From the NCBI GenBank assembly GCA_030263805.2, contig CP136010.1:3425001-3489000 (forward strand): a stretch of 64,000 nucleotides of DNA, given 5' to 3'. This document shows, piece by piece, positions 25,177-34,479 of the stretch (within the stretch, counting starts at the first letter, position 1; every line of letters starts with the position of its first letter). The DNA is from Pseudomonas sp. FeN3W. Its GTDB lineage: Bacteria; Pseudomonadota; Gammaproteobacteria; Pseudomonadales; Pseudomonadaceae. The position numbers and the translations under genes are program-made. The notes beneath the pieces were generated by a model. That model did no database searches. It was not told where the DNA came from and worked only from the letters and a program-made list of their open reading frames with translations.

Positions 25177-27168
25177 ATGCTGCGTGACAGATTGCTGAAC
25201 CTGCCGCGGCGCTACAAGCGCCTTCTGCAGGTGCTGACCGATGTGGTGCTGGTTTGGCTGGCGCTTTGGCTAGCCTTCGTCGTGCGGCTGGGTTCGTTCA
25301 GCAAGGTCGAGCCGCTCTCGGGGCATGCCTGGCTATTCCTCGCCGCGCCGCTGATCGCCGTTCCGATCTTCATCCGCATTGGTATGTATCGCGCGGTGAT
25401 GCGCTACTTGGGTAACGACGCCCTATTGGCCATTGCGAAGGCCGTCACGCTGTCTTCGCTGCTACTGGCGCTGGTCATCTACTGGTACCGCGGAGCACCG
25501 GCGATTGTGCCGCGCTCGTTGGTGTTCAACTATTGGTGGCTGAGCCTGATCCTGCTTGGAGGGCTGCGCCTGCTTTTGCGGCAGTACGTGCTCGGCGACT
25601 GGTACAGCGTTCGTCTTATTAATCCGCTTTCCCGGCAGGATGGATTGCCCCGGGTGGCAATCTACGGGGCAGGTGCGGCCGGTAATCAACTGGCCGCTGC
25701 CCTGCGTGCCGGCCGCTCCATGCGTCCGATGGCCTTTATCGATGACGATCCTGACATCGTCAATCGAGTGATTGCCGGCCTGCAAGTATATAAACCTAGC
25801 CGCATCGATCAGCTGATCGAGGAAACTGGTGCCAGCGAAGTGCTGCTTGCCATCCCTTCGGCGAGCCGAGCGCGGCGGCGCGAGATCCTCGCCGCTCTGG
25901 AGGGGTACCCTGTTCATGTACGCTCTGTGCCAGGGTTCATGGATCTGGCAAGCGGGCGGGTCAAGGTCGAGGATATTCAGGAAGTCGACATCGCCGACCT
26001 GCTAGGGCGTGACGCAGTGGCACCTAACATCGATCTGCTTGAGTCGTGCATACGCACCAAGGTGGTTCTGGTGACCGGCGCCGGTGGATCGATCGGCTCG
26101 GAGCTGAGTCGTCAGATCCTGGATCTTGCCCCCCGCGTTCTCATCCTACTTGATCACAATGAATATGGTTTGTACCAAATCCATGCTGAGCTCGAGCGCT
26201 TGTCGCTGCAACGCGGGGCAGCTTTGGAGCTGGTGCCGGTGCTGGGCTCGGTCCGACATTCGCAACGACTGCTTGACGTGATGCAGAGCTGGAAGGTCGA
26301 TACCGTCTACCACGCGGCGGCCTACAAGCATGTGCCGATGGTCGAGCACAATGTCGGCGAAGGCGTACTGAACAACCTGTTTGGCACGCTCTACTGCGCC
26401 CAGGCAGCGGTTCGCTCAGGCGTGCGTAACTTCGTGCTTATTTCTACCGATAAGGCCGTGCGACCAACCAATGTAATGGGGGGTACCAAGCGGCTCGCGG
26501 AAATGGCGCTGCAGGCGCTCAGTGCCGAAGCTGCGCCTGTGCTGTTCGGTGACGAGGCAGGTATCAACCATGTCAATCAGACCCGCTTCACCATGGTGCG
26601 ATTCGGCAATGTGCTGGGGTCGTCCGGTTCGGTGATTCCGCTATTTCGCGAGCAGATCCGCGCTGGTGGTCCGGTGACCGTCACGCATCCCAACATAACC
26701 CGTTACTTCATGACTATTCCCGAGGCTGCCCAGCTTGTGTTGCAGGCTGGGTCCATGGGGCAAGGGGGCGACGTGTTTGTGCTGGACATGGGGCAGCCGG
26801 TAAAGATCCTCGAGTTGGCCTGCAAAATGATCCACCTGTCCGGCTGCTCCGTGCGCGACGCTGACAACCCCGCAGGCGACATCGCCATCGAGTTCACCGG
26901 CTTGCGGCCGGGAGAAAAGTTGTATGAGGAGTTGCTGATCGGGGAAAATGTGACGCCGACCGCGCATCCGATGATCATGCGTGCGAACGAACGATTTATG
27001 CCATGGAGCGAGTTCTGCTCCATCATCGCTGCTCTTGGGCAAGCGGTGGAGCAGAACGATTTAGCGCATGTGCGGCAGGTCCTGCACGGCGTGGTCGATG
27101 GTTATCACCCCGAGGGCGATATTGTCGATTGGCTCTTTTGCCAGCGGCACGGAAAGGGCAGCCCATAG
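25177..27168 (+). CDS. wbpM: UDP-GlcNAc 4,6-dehydratase, membrane-anchored
   Basis: 663 residues, full-length WbpM/CapD type. Four N-terminal transmembrane helices (about 20-36, 53-70, 85-103, 118-135) and a first Rossmann-like domain (AIYGAGAAGNQLA 161-173) precede the catalytic SDR domain with TGAGGSIGSE 300-309. The catalytic region LISTDKAVRPTNVMGGTKR (421-439) has Met434 where most SDRs have Tyr, with Lys438; this Ser-Met-Lys arrangement is the WbpM hallmark. It makes UDP-4-keto-6-deoxy-GlcNAc, which the WbpV-like gene reduces for WbpL. It ends 25 bases from the convergent DUF3298 gene. Confidence 0.95.
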   Translation: MLRDRLLNLPRRYKRLLQVLTDVVLVWLALWLAFVVRLGSFSKVEPLSGHAWLFLAAPLIAVPIFIRIGMYRAVMRYLGNDALLAIAKAVTLSSLLLALVIYWYRGAPAIVPRSLVFNYWWLSLILLGGLRLLLRQYVLGDWYSVRLINPLSRQDGLPRVAIYGAGAAGNQLAAALRAGRSMRPMAFIDDDPDIVNRVIAGLQVYKPSRIDQLIEETGASEVLLAIPSASRARRREILAALEGYPVHVRSVPGFMDLASGRVKVEDIQEVDIADLLGRDAVAPNIDLLESCIRTKVVLVTGAGGSIGSELSRQILDLAPRVLILLDHNEYGLYQIHAELERLSLQRGAALELVPVLGSVRHSQRLLDVMQSWKVDTVYHAAAYKHVPMVEHNVGEGVLNNLFGTLYCAQAAVRSGVRNFVLISTDKAVRPTNVMGGTKRLAEMALQALSAEAAPVLFGDEAGINHVNQTRFTMVRFGNVLGSSGSVIPLFREQIRAGGPVTVTHPNITRYFMTIPEAAQLVLQAGSMGQGGDVFVLDMGQPVKILELACKMIHLSGCSVRDADNPAGDIAIEFTGLRPGEKLYEELLIGENVTPTAHPMIMRANERFMPWSEFCSIIAALGQAVEQNDLAHVRQVLHGVVDGYHPEGDIVDWLFCQRHGKGSP

Positions 27169-27193
27169 TGGCACCTGCGGCTTGGTGGCCAGT

Positions 27194-27931
27194 CTATCGG
27201 TAGGCCGGCGCTAGCACATCGACCAATGCCTCGCGTGGAATCACCAGTTCAGGGTGCCCGCTCGAATAGGGCGCGATGCTGTAGACGTCGTACTTGAGCA
27301 ACACGCTGTCTTTCAGCAGTGCAATATTCGGCGTCTGCTGGAAGGGCCAGAAGTCGACGAACTCGGCGTCCTGATCGTGTTCGTTCTCCACCAGCCAACG
27401 CTGGTGCGCCTGGCGTGCGACGCGCCAGAAGTTACCTTCCTGCCCCGGAATCAGCAGGTCCTCCAGGCGCAGCTCGCGGTTCTGCTCGCGATCGTAGTTG
27501 ATGAAGCCGCGTCCGGGCATGCCGTGGGCGCCACCGACATACAGGTAGCTGGAGAACTCGACCACCAGGATGTCGCCATGCTGCTCGCGCAGCTTGGCCT
27601 GCAGGTAGCTGCTCCAGCCCGGCTCGGCGGTGCTCAGAAAGCGCTGCTGGTAATCCTGTAGCGACGCGGGCAGACGGTCATCCGGGCCGTTGATGGTCAT
27701 CCGCCGCAGCCGTGCATCGATCAGGCGGTCGAGTTCAGGTTCGTTGGCGAAGGTCAGGGTATCGATGTTCACCAGTGGGCAGCTGTCGCCCTCGCAGCCT
27801 TGCGGACGATGCTCGGTGACGATTTGACGGACTTCGACGGGGCGTTCGGCGATCAGGTGCTGGCAGCCCCCGAGCAGCAGGAGAAGGCTGCCCAGCAGGA
27901 TGAGGTGGCGGATGGATGCGATTGAATACAT
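27194..27931 (-). CDS. DUF3298/DUF4163 (RsiV-like) lipoprotein
   Basis: 245 residues from ATG 27931. It has an N-terminal lipoprotein signal with lipobox LLGGC and then a periplasmic domain with the DUF4163/DUF3298 signature (VEFSSYLYVGGAHGMPGRGF, INYDREQNRELRLEDLLIPG and the C-terminal YDVYSIAPYSSGHPELVIP). Such proteins are found alone or as part of anti-sigma factors of the RsiV kind; no anti-sigma domain is seen here. The open frame extends to 28030, but the earlier Met residues precede a charged, non-signal stretch. It is convergent with wbpM and divergent from nudF. Function unknown. Confidence 0.82.
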   Translation of the reverse strand: MYSIASIRHLILLGSLLLLLGGCQHLIAERPVEVRQIVTEHRPQGCEGDSCPLVNIDTLTFANEPELDRLIDARLRRMTINGPDDRLPASLQDYQQRFLSTAEPGWSSYLQAKLREQHGDILVVEFSSYLYVGGAHGMPGRGFINYDREQNRELRLEDLLIPGQEGNFWRVARQAHQRWLVENEHDQDAEFVDFWPFQQTPNIALLKDSVLLKYDVYSIAPYSSGHPELVIPREALVDVLAPAYR

Positions 27932-28145
27932 GGTTGGTCCAGGCATGACAGTGCGCTTTCGATCGCCGCGCTTGCGCGAAGTTCGTGCGCTGGCGGCAGT
28001 GGAGCGATCTTCGGTTACGGCGGTCTGCAAAGGGCTGCGTCAGAGACGATGCCGCGTTAGGATGGCCACAAAGCCGCTCACGACGTGACGGTTGCAGTCA
28101 TTCGCCGCCGGCAAGGCGCGAATCAAACCGATATGAGTGGTACCC

Positions 28146-28763
28146 ATGAGCGAGACCTTCAAACCCGGTCCGGATGATGTCCAGATCCTTCGTCGAGAGC
28201 AATGCTTCAGCGGTTTCTATCGGCTGGAGCGCGTCCACCTGCGCCACCGTCAGTTCAGTGGTGCCATGGGCGCCGAGTTGAGCCGCGAACTGTTCGTGCG
28301 CCACGATGCCGTATGCGTGCTGCCCTACGATCCGCTGCGCGACCGTGTGGTGCTGATCGAGCAGTTTCGTGTCGGGGCGCTGGGCAAGGTCGACAATCCC
28401 TGGCTGATCGAACTGGTCGCCGGGCTGATCGACAAAGACGAGGCGCCGGATCAAGTCGCCCGTCGCGAGGCGGTGGAAGAGGCCGGGCTGGAGCTGGGCG
28501 AGTTGTGGCCGATTACGCGTTACTTTCCATCGCCGGGCGGCAGTGACGAGCGCGTACACCTCTATATAGGCCGCTGCGACAGCGAAGGGGTCGATGGTGT
28601 GTTCGGGCTGGCCGAAGAGGGCGAGGACATCCGTGTGCATGTCTGGTCGTTGCAAGAGGCACTGCGCGCCATTTCCGACGGTCGAATCGACAACGCGGCC
28701 AGCATCATTGCACTGCAGTGGCTGGCCTTGAATCGCGAGCAGGTGCGGGGGGAGTGGGCATGA
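28146..28763 (+). CDS. nudF: ADP-ribose pyrophosphatase (Nudix)
   Basis: 205 residues. The Nudix box is complete: Gly93, Glu99, Arg107-Glu108, Glu111-Glu112 and Gly114 within GLIDKDEAPDQVARREAVEE-AG. The downstream YFPSPGGSDERVHLY loop is typical of the ADP-ribose group. It hydrolyses ADP-ribose to AMP and ribose-5-phosphate. It starts the conserved nudF-yqiB-cpdA-yqiA-parE order shared with E. coli. ATG 28146 is preferred to GTG 28137; no clear ribosome-binding site. Its stop overlaps the DUF1249 start by four bases. Confidence 0.92.
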   Translation: MSETFKPGPDDVQILRREQCFSGFYRLERVHLRHRQFSGAMGAELSRELFVRHDAVCVLPYDPLRDRVVLIEQFRVGALGKVDNPWLIELVAGLIDKDEAPDQVARREAVEEAGLELGELWPITRYFPSPGGSDERVHLYIGRCDSEGVDGVFGLAEEGEDIRVHVWSLQEALRAISDGRIDNAASIIALQWLALNREQVRGEWA

Positions 28764-29206
28764 GGAAGACGCGCGAGCGATACCGAGTCGATCTGCTCGA
28801 ACTGCAGGCGGCCTGCGAAGCCAACTATCTGCGTCTGATGCGTCTGTTGCCGGGCATGCGCAGCGGCTGCGAAGCGCGGCGCATCGCCATCAGCCAGGGT
28901 GACCTGCTGCTCGGCGTACTGGTACTCGAGGTGCTGGAGAGCTGCCCTTACACCACCACCGTGCGGGTGAGTCAGGAGCACTGTCTGACCTGGTTGCCGG
29001 TGCCGAAGATGGAAGTGCGCGTCTATCACGATGCACGCATGGCCGAAGTGGTTCGTGCCGAGAACGCCCGGCGCTTCCGCGGCATCTATCACTACCCCAA
29101 CGCGCAGATGCACCAGCCTGATGAGAAGAACCAGCTCAATCTCTTTCTCGGCGAGTGGCTGGGGCACTGCCTGGCCTGTGGCCATGAGCTGGAGCCCGTG
29201 CTCTGA
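28760..29206 (+). CDS. DUF1249 family protein (YqiB-like)
   Basis: 148 residues, cytoplasmic and soluble. Family features include the N-terminal RYRVDLLELQAACEANYLRL, the core VSQEHCLTWLPVPKMEVRVY-HD and the YPNAQMHQPDEKNQLNLFL segment. ATG 28760 overlaps the nudF stop (ATGA), so the two are translationally coupled. The function is not known; conserved co-location with nudF and cpdA suggests nucleotide metabolism. The open frame extends to 28718 inside nudF, which is not used. Confidence 0.9.
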   Translation: MRKTRERYRVDLLELQAACEANYLRLMRLLPGMRSGCEARRIAISQGDLLLGVLVLEVLESCPYTTTVRVSQEHCLTWLPVPKMEVRVYHDARMAEVVRAENARRFRGIYHYPNAQMHQPDEKNQLNLFLGEWLGHCLACGHELEPVL

Positions 29207-29281
29207 AGCCGTTGATCTATTGACGAAGCAGGCACACGCGCATCGCAACGCGGTTCTGTGACCCAGGCCCACAACCCGAGG

Positions 29282-29311
29282 TTTACCCTCCGGATGGGCT
29301 CCTACCATAAT
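29282..29311 (+). promoter_or_regulatory. Candidate promoter of cpdA
   Basis: TTTACC (29282-29287) and CATAAT (29306-29311) with an 18-base spacer, 31 bases upstream of the TTG start of cpdA, in the 136-base gap after the DUF1249 gene. The -35 match is weak. Confidence 0.35.
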
Positions 29312-29342
29312 TCCGTTTCGATTTCGCTCAAGGAGAAGGGCC

Positions 29343-30158
29343 TTGCCTGGTGCGCCCCTGACTGCTGTTGAAGATTCGGTTCTGCTGGTGCAGCTCACCG
29401 ATAGCCACCTGTTTGCCGAAGCGGACGGCAAGCTGCTGGGCATGAATACCTGCGACAGTCTGAAGCGGGTGGTCGAGCTGGCCATCGAAGAGCAGCCGCG
29501 CATCGACCTGATCCTGGCTACCGGTGATCTGTCCCAGGACGGTTCGGTGGCGTCCTACCAGCGCTTCCGCCAGTTGGCCGGGCGCATCGAGGCGCCAGCG
29601 CGCTGGTGTCCCGGCAACCATGATGAACTCGGCGCCATGCGCGAGGCCACCCGTGGCAGTGAGCTGATGGAGCCAGTGCTTGAGATCGGTGGCTGGCGCG
29701 TCGTGATGCTCGACACCCTGGTTGCCGGCTCGGTGTATGGCATGCTGCGTGGCGATCAACTCGAGCTGCTGGATCGCGCCCTGGGCGAGGCGCCCGAGCG
29801 GCATCACCTGGTCTGTTTGCATCACCATCCCGTATCCATTGGCAGCCGCTGGATGGACGGCATCGGGCTGCGCAATCCCGAGGCGCTGTTCGAGGTGCTG
29901 GACCGCCACGACAACGTGCGTGCGCTGCTTTGGGGCCACATCCATCAGGCGTTCGATCAGTCGCGCAATGGGGTTCGGCTGCTGGCCACGCCGTCGACGG
30001 GCGTGCAGTTCACGCCGCAGAGCGAAGACTTCCAGGTCGATAGCGTAGCGCCGGGGTATCGCTGGTTGCGGCTGTACGCCGATGGGAAGCTGGAAACCGC
30101 GGTTTCCCGGGTAAGCGGTATCGAGTTTGAAATCGATTACAGCGTGAAGGGCTATTGA
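29343..30158 (+). CDS. cpdA: 3',5'-cyclic-AMP phosphodiesterase
   Basis: 271 residues, class III cyclic nucleotide phosphodiesterase (calcineurin-like metallophosphatase). Metal-ligand motifs are in order: LTDSHLF (Asp20, His22), GDLSQDGS, CPGNHDE, HHHPV and GHIH near residue 200. It breaks down cAMP and so tunes Vfr/CRP-type regulation. The TTG start at 29343 is well supported: AAGGAG lies seven bases upstream and no ATG precedes the first motif. Fourth-position member of the nudF-to-parE cluster. Confidence 0.93.
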   Translation: MPGAPLTAVEDSVLLVQLTDSHLFAEADGKLLGMNTCDSLKRVVELAIEEQPRIDLILATGDLSQDGSVASYQRFRQLAGRIEAPARWCPGNHDELGAMREATRGSELMEPVLEIGGWRVVMLDTLVAGSVYGMLRGDQLELLDRALGEAPERHHLVCLHHHPVSIGSRWMDGIGLRNPEALFEVLDRHDNVRALLWGHIHQAFDQSRNGVRLLATPSTGVQFTPQSEDFQVDSVAPGYRWLRLYADGKLETAVSRVSGIEFEIDYSVKGY

Positions 30159-30324
30159 GGCCTACGGTTCCTGAGCCGGCGCAGTGAACCATGGTGCCAG
30201 GCCGCAGCGAAGCGTTTCTGGTTGTTTCCTATCCGTCGAATGTCGTGCGTAGCCTCGCTGCCGGTCTGCTTGCAGATGGCAGCGTGTGCCTTGTAGCCTT
30301 GCGCTTTTCCAGCGAACTGTATCC

Positions 30325-30930
30325 ATGTCCAGCTATTCACCTTCGATTCTCTATATCCACGGTCTCAACAGCTCACCGGTCTCGCAGAAGGCCAGCCAGT
30401 TGTCCGCTGCGCTGGAGAAACTGGGCATGGCCGAACGCTTGCGGGTCCCCGCACTGCACCATCATCCGCGTCAGGCCATTGCCCAACTCGAAGCATGCCT
30501 GGCCGAGCTCGGCCGGTCGTTGCTGGTCGGCAGCTCGCTTGGCGGCTACTATGCGACGCACCTCGCCGAGCGCCATGGCCTCAAGGCATTGCTCATCAAT
30601 CCGGCCGTGACACCGCACCGCCGGTTCGACGGTTATCTTGGGCCGCAGACCAATCTGTATAGCGGGGAAGTCTGGGACCTCACCGACGATCATGTAACCG
30701 CCTTGGCGGAACTGGAAACCGCGCCACCACAGGATGCCGAGCGCTATCAGGTCTGGCTGCAGACGGGCGACGAGACACTGGATTACCGTGACGCCGCGCA
30801 GTTCTATCGTGGCTGTGCACTGCGCATTCAGGCCGGTGGTGACCATGGCTTCCAGGGATTTGCCGAGCGTCTGCCGGCGCTGCTGGCCTTCGCCGGCTTC
30901 GAGCCGCAGGCATGGCTTGATCGGCTCTGA
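30325..30930 (+). CDS. yqiA: YqiA/YcfP-family alpha/beta hydrolase (esterase)
   Basis: 201 residues. The fold begins ILYIHGLNSSPVSQKA with the oxyanion region, has the nucleophile elbow GSSLGG (Ser71), and ends with the catalytic-His segment GGDHGFQGF. E. coli YqiA is an esterase active on palmitoyl-CoA and p-nitrophenyl esters. ATG 30325 matches the family start; the open frame upstream is unrelated sequence. It lies 152 bases before parE, as in E. coli. The gap 30159-30324 holds no feature I recognise. Confidence 0.9.
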   Translation: MSSYSPSILYIHGLNSSPVSQKASQLSAALEKLGMAERLRVPALHHHPRQAIAQLEACLAELGRSLLVGSSLGGYYATHLAERHGLKALLINPAVTPHRRFDGYLGPQTNLYSGEVWDLTDDHVTALAELETAPPQDAERYQVWLQTGDETLDYRDAAQFYRGCALRIQAGGDHGFQGFAERLPALLAFAGFEPQAWLDRL

Positions 30931-31082
30931 AGGGATGCTGATGCGCGGCGCAACGTTAGCGCGGCTGGTCGGCGGTCAGGGTGGTTTCGCGAACGCGGAC
31001 CGGCCATTTCATTCTGGCGTTGCGCGGATTCCGCTGCCCGCAAGGGCTGATTCATTCAGAACATAAGGACAGTGCCAGACAG

Positions 31083-32969
31083 ATGTCTTATACCGCAGAA
31101 GCCATCGAGGTTCTTTCCGGCCTCGACCCGGTGCGCAAGCGCCCGGGCATGTACACCGATACCTCGCGGCCCAATCACCTGGCCCAGGAAGTCATCGACA
31201 ACAGCGTCGACGAAGCCCTCGCCGGCCATGCCCGCTCGGTCCAGGTGATCCTGCATCAAGACAATTCGCTGGAAGTGATCGACGACGGCCGTGGCATGCC
31301 GGTGGACATTCACCCGGAAGAGGGTGTGCCGGGCGTCGAGCTGATCCTCACCAAGCTCCACGCGGGCGGTAAGTTCTCCAACAAGAACTATCAGTTCTCC
31401 GGTGGTCTGCACGGCGTCGGCATCTCGGTGGTCAACGCGTTGTCGACGCGGGTCGAAGTGACCGTCAAGCGCGACGGCAACGAGTACCGCATGAGCTTCG
31501 CCGATGGCTTCAAAGCCACCGACCTGGAAGTCATCGGCAGCGTCGGCAAGCGCAACACCGGTACCAGCGTGCGCTTCTGGGCCGATCCGAAATACTTCGA
31601 TTCCCCCAAATTCTCCATCAGCCGGCTCAAGCATGTACTCAAGGCCAAGGCTGTGCTCTGTCCGGGGCTGAGCGTCAGCTTCGAGGACAAGGCCAGCGGT
31701 GAGAAGGTCGAGTGGCATTACGAGGATGGTCTTCGTTCGTACTTGGTGGACTCGGTCAGCGAGTATGTGCGCCTGCCGGACGAACCCTTTGTCGGCGCCC
31801 TGGCCGGCAATACCGAGGCGGTGGACTGGGCGCTGCTGTGGCTGCCGGAGGGCGGCGAGAGCGTTCAGGAGAGCTACGTCAACCTGATTCCAACGGCTCA
31901 GGGCGGCACCCATGTCAATGGCCTGCGCCAAGGCCTGCTGGATGCCATGCGTGAGTTCTGCGAATTCCGCAACCTGCTGCCGCGTGGGCTCAAGCTGGCG
32001 CCGGAAGACATCTGGGAGCGCATCGCCTTCGTCCTCTCGATGAAAATGCAGGAGCCGCAGTTCTCCGGGCAGACCAAGGAACGCCTGTCGTCCCGCGAGG
32101 CCGCCGCCTTCGTCTCCGGCGTGGTCAAGGATGCCTTCAGCCTCTGGCTCAACGCCCATCCGGAGCTGGGCATGCAGCTGGCGGAACTGGCGATCAGCAA
32201 CGCCGGGCGCCGGCTCAAGGCCGGCAAGAAGGTCGAGCGCAAGAAGATCACCCAAGGCCCGGCGCTGCCCGGCAAGCTGGCCGACTGCGCCGGGCAGGAC
32301 CCGATGCGCGCCGAGCTGTTCCTGGTCGAGGGCGACTCGGCCGGCGGCTCCGCCAAGCAGGCACGGGACAAGGAGTTCCAGGCGATCATGCCGCTGCGCG
32401 GCAAGATCCTGAACACCTGGGAAGTCGACGGCGGCGAGGTGCTCGCCAGCCAGGAGGTGCACGACATCGCCGTGGCCATCGGCGTCGACCCGGGCGCCAC
32501 CGATCTGGCCCAGCTGCGCTACGGCAAGATCTGCATCCTCGCCGATGCCGACTCCGACGGCCTGCATATCGCCACGTTGCTCTGCGCCCTGTTCGTTCAG
32601 CATTTCCGCCCTTTGGTCGAGGCCGGCCATGTCTATGTCGCCATGCCGCCGCTGTACCGCATCGACCTGGGCAAGGACATCTTCTATGCGCTCGACGAGG
32701 CCGAGCGCGACGGCATTCTCGAGCGGCTGGTGGCCGAGAAACGCCGCGGCAAACCTCAGGTGACGCGCTTCAAGGGCCTTGGTGAAATGAACCCGCCGCA
32801 GCTGCGGGAAACCACCATGGACCCCAATACTCGCCGCCTGGTGCAGCTGACCCTGGATGATTTCGAGGGTACCCGCGAAATCATGGACATGCTGCTGGCG
32901 AAGAAGCGCGCCGGCGATCGCAAGAGCTGGCTCGAGTCCAAGGGCAACCTGGCGGAGGTGCTGGTTTGA
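31083..32969 (+). CDS. parE: DNA topoisomerase IV subunit B
   Basis: 628 residues, usual length. GHKL ATPase domain with DNSVDEALAGHA, LEVIDDGRGMPVDIHPE and the GGLHGVGISVVNALS loop; transducer domain; TOPRIM domain with VEGDSAGGSAKQARD, near-invariant LRGKILN and DADSDGLHI; C-terminal zone with FKGLGEMNP. It supplies ATP-driven strand passage for chromosome decatenation together with ParC. ATG 31083 is the family start; the open frame extends to 30981 with no similarity. Four-base overlap with the next gene. Confidence 0.97.
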   Translation: MSYTAEAIEVLSGLDPVRKRPGMYTDTSRPNHLAQEVIDNSVDEALAGHARSVQVILHQDNSLEVIDDGRGMPVDIHPEEGVPGVELILTKLHAGGKFSNKNYQFSGGLHGVGISVVNALSTRVEVTVKRDGNEYRMSFADGFKATDLEVIGSVGKRNTGTSVRFWADPKYFDSPKFSISRLKHVLKAKAVLCPGLSVSFEDKASGEKVEWHYEDGLRSYLVDSVSEYVRLPDEPFVGALAGNTEAVDWALLWLPEGGESVQESYVNLIPTAQGGTHVNGLRQGLLDAMREFCEFRNLLPRGLKLAPEDIWERIAFVLSMKMQEPQFSGQTKERLSSREAAAFVSGVVKDAFSLWLNAHPELGMQLAELAISNAGRRLKAGKKVERKKITQGPALPGKLADCAGQDPMRAELFLVEGDSAGGSAKQARDKEFQAIMPLRGKILNTWEVDGGEVLASQEVHDIAVAIGVDPGATDLAQLRYGKICILADADSDGLHIATLLCALFVQHFRPLVEAGHVYVAMPPLYRIDLGKDIFYALDEAERDGILERLVAEKRRGKPQVTRFKGLGEMNPPQLRETTMDPNTRRLVQLTLDDFEGTREIMDMLLAKKRAGDRKSWLESKGNLAEVLV

Positions 32970-33949
32970 TCCGTCGCTGGCTAGCGCTGCTGAGTCTGGC
33001 CTCGGCACCGCTCTGGGCCAACGAGCCGGCGCCCGAGCTGAAGCTGTTGAGCGAGCATCCGGTGGCGGGTATGAGCGGTGGCAACCTGTCCGGAATAGCC
33101 TGGTGTGGCGATGCGCTGTGGGCCGTTTCCGACCGCGAGGATGACGTTCTCTATCGTCTGGATACCAGCGTATCGCCCTGGCAGGCGGAGCCCGAGCGCT
33201 TCGAAGCCGGCCCTCCGCCGGATAGCGGTTTGCCTTGGGGCATGCGCATGCGCACCTGGCTCAGTGGCCACGTACGCGGTGGTCACCTGGATTTCGAAGG
33301 GCTGAGCTGCGACAGCCTGGGCAATCGCTATCTGGTCAGCGAGGCGCATGCCGCCGTGCTGCGGGTGAGCCCGGCGGGCACGGCGGAGTGGCTGCGCCTG
33401 CCCGAATCGCTGGTGCGCCAGGCGCGGGCCAGCGGCATGCTCTGGCATTTCAATGCATTGTTCGAGGGCATCGCCGTCGATCCGAAGGCCGAGCGCCTCT
33501 GGCTCGCCGCCGAGCGTGAGCGCCGAGGGTTGCTGGTACTGCATCGCCAGCAGAGCAGTTGGCAGTGCACTGGCGGCTGCGTGCTGATGGCCGAGGGTGG
33601 CGATCAGCCGCCACCCCCTGCACTGGGCGATGCACCGCTGCCGAAAAGCTTCTCGGCGGTGGCGTTCTTCGGTGACAAGGTCTTCGTGCTGGAACCCTCG
33701 GCCTACCGCGTCTGCCGTCGCAGCCTCAGCACTGGTGCGGTCGAGCGCTGCTGGTCATTCGCCGAGGAGGCTTTGACCGAGGAGCGCCGTTACGCAGAGC
33801 CCTACGGTAATGCCGAAGCGCTGTGGATCGACGAAGAGGGCGCCTGGATTGGCGTCGACAACAACGGCAAGGCTCGCGGTGACGGCGAGAAGCGTCCCAT
33901 TGTCTGGCGATTCTCCGCGCCGAAAGGCGGCTGGGGTGCGAAGCCTTGA
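32966..33949 (+). CDS. Exported esterase-like phytase-domain protein
   Basis: 327 residues. A signal peptide (1-18, LWA cleavage) is followed by a beta-propeller-like domain of the 'esterase-like activity of phytase' family (PF13449): SGIAWCGDALWAVSDREDD, FEGLSCDSLGNRYLVSE and IAVDPKAERLWLAAERERR. The C-terminus has EALWIDEEGAWIGVDNNG. A periplasmic location is predicted; the substrate is not known. It overlaps parE by four bases (ATGA) and the aspartic protease by four, so it is part of the parE-parC transcript. Confidence 0.82.
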   Translation: MIRRWLALLSLASAPLWANEPAPELKLLSEHPVAGMSGGNLSGIAWCGDALWAVSDREDDVLYRLDTSVSPWQAEPERFEAGPPPDSGLPWGMRMRTWLSGHVRGGHLDFEGLSCDSLGNRYLVSEAHAAVLRVSPAGTAEWLRLPESLVRQARASGMLWHFNALFEGIAVDPKAERLWLAAERERRGLLVLHRQQSSWQCTGGCVLMAEGGDQPPPPALGDAPLPKSFSAVAFFGDKVFVLEPSAYRVCRRSLSTGAVERCWSFAEEALTEERRYAEPYGNAEALWIDEEGAWIGVDNNGKARGDGEKRPIVWRFSAPKGGWGAKP

Positions 33950-34479
33950 GCCAGACGGCCGGGCGTCGTGCCGGGCGGGTGATGCTGGTGCTCGCCTGGG
34001 GTATCGGGCTGTTCCTGGCCACACGCTTCTTTGCCGCCTGGGAGGCAGATCGCGTCAACCCCAACCGCCAACCGGTATCCCAGCTGCAGGGCGAGCAGAT
34101 CGAGGTGCAGCTGGCTGGCAACGTCCAGGGACATTTCGTCGCCAGCGGCAAGATCAACGGCGAGGCGGTCACCTTTCTGCTCGACACCGGCGCCACTGAT
34201 GTCGCGGTGCCGGCCGAACTGGCCGAAAGGCTGGGGCTGGAGCGTGGCGCACCGGTGATGCTGCACACCGCCAACGGCCAGACCACCGGTTATCGCACCG
34301 TGCTGTCGAGCCTCGATCTGGGTGACATCCGGCTGCACGACGTGCGCGCTATCGTCGCCCCCGGCTTTCGCAGCGAACAGGTTCTGCTCGGTATGAGCGC
34401 ACTGAAGCAGCTTGAATTCACCCAGCGCGCTGGCACCCTGGTGCTGCGCCAGCAACTACCTCAGGGGCAAGACCGATGA
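33946..34479 (+). CDS. Membrane-anchored retropepsin-like aspartic protease (TIGR02281 type)
   Basis: 177 residues. An N-terminal transmembrane anchor (about 13-30) precedes a clan AA single-lobe aspartic protease domain, with the catalytic Asp80-Thr-Gly in FLLDTGATDVAVP and a C-terminal LLGMSALKQLEF hydrophobic-Gly motif. Single-lobe enzymes work as dimers; the active site would face the periplasm. The TTG start at 33946 overlaps the upstream stop (TTGA); ATG 33982 is possible and would still keep the anchor. It overlaps the VOC gene by four bases. Confidence 0.83.
   Translation: MSQTAGRRAGRVMLVLAWGIGLFLATRFFAAWEADRVNPNRQPVSQLQGEQIEVQLAGNVQGHFVASGKINGEAVTFLLDTGATDVAVPAELAERLGLERGAPVMLHTANGQTTGYRTVLSSLDLGDIRLHDVRAIVAPGFRSEQVLLGMSALKQLEFTQRAGTLVLRQQLPQGQDR

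Noticed and set aside
31056..33008. 650-codon open frame antisense to parE
   Set aside because: It mirrors parE codon structure in a GC-rich genome, has no ribosome-binding site or recognisable domain, and the sense strand is a textbook ParE.
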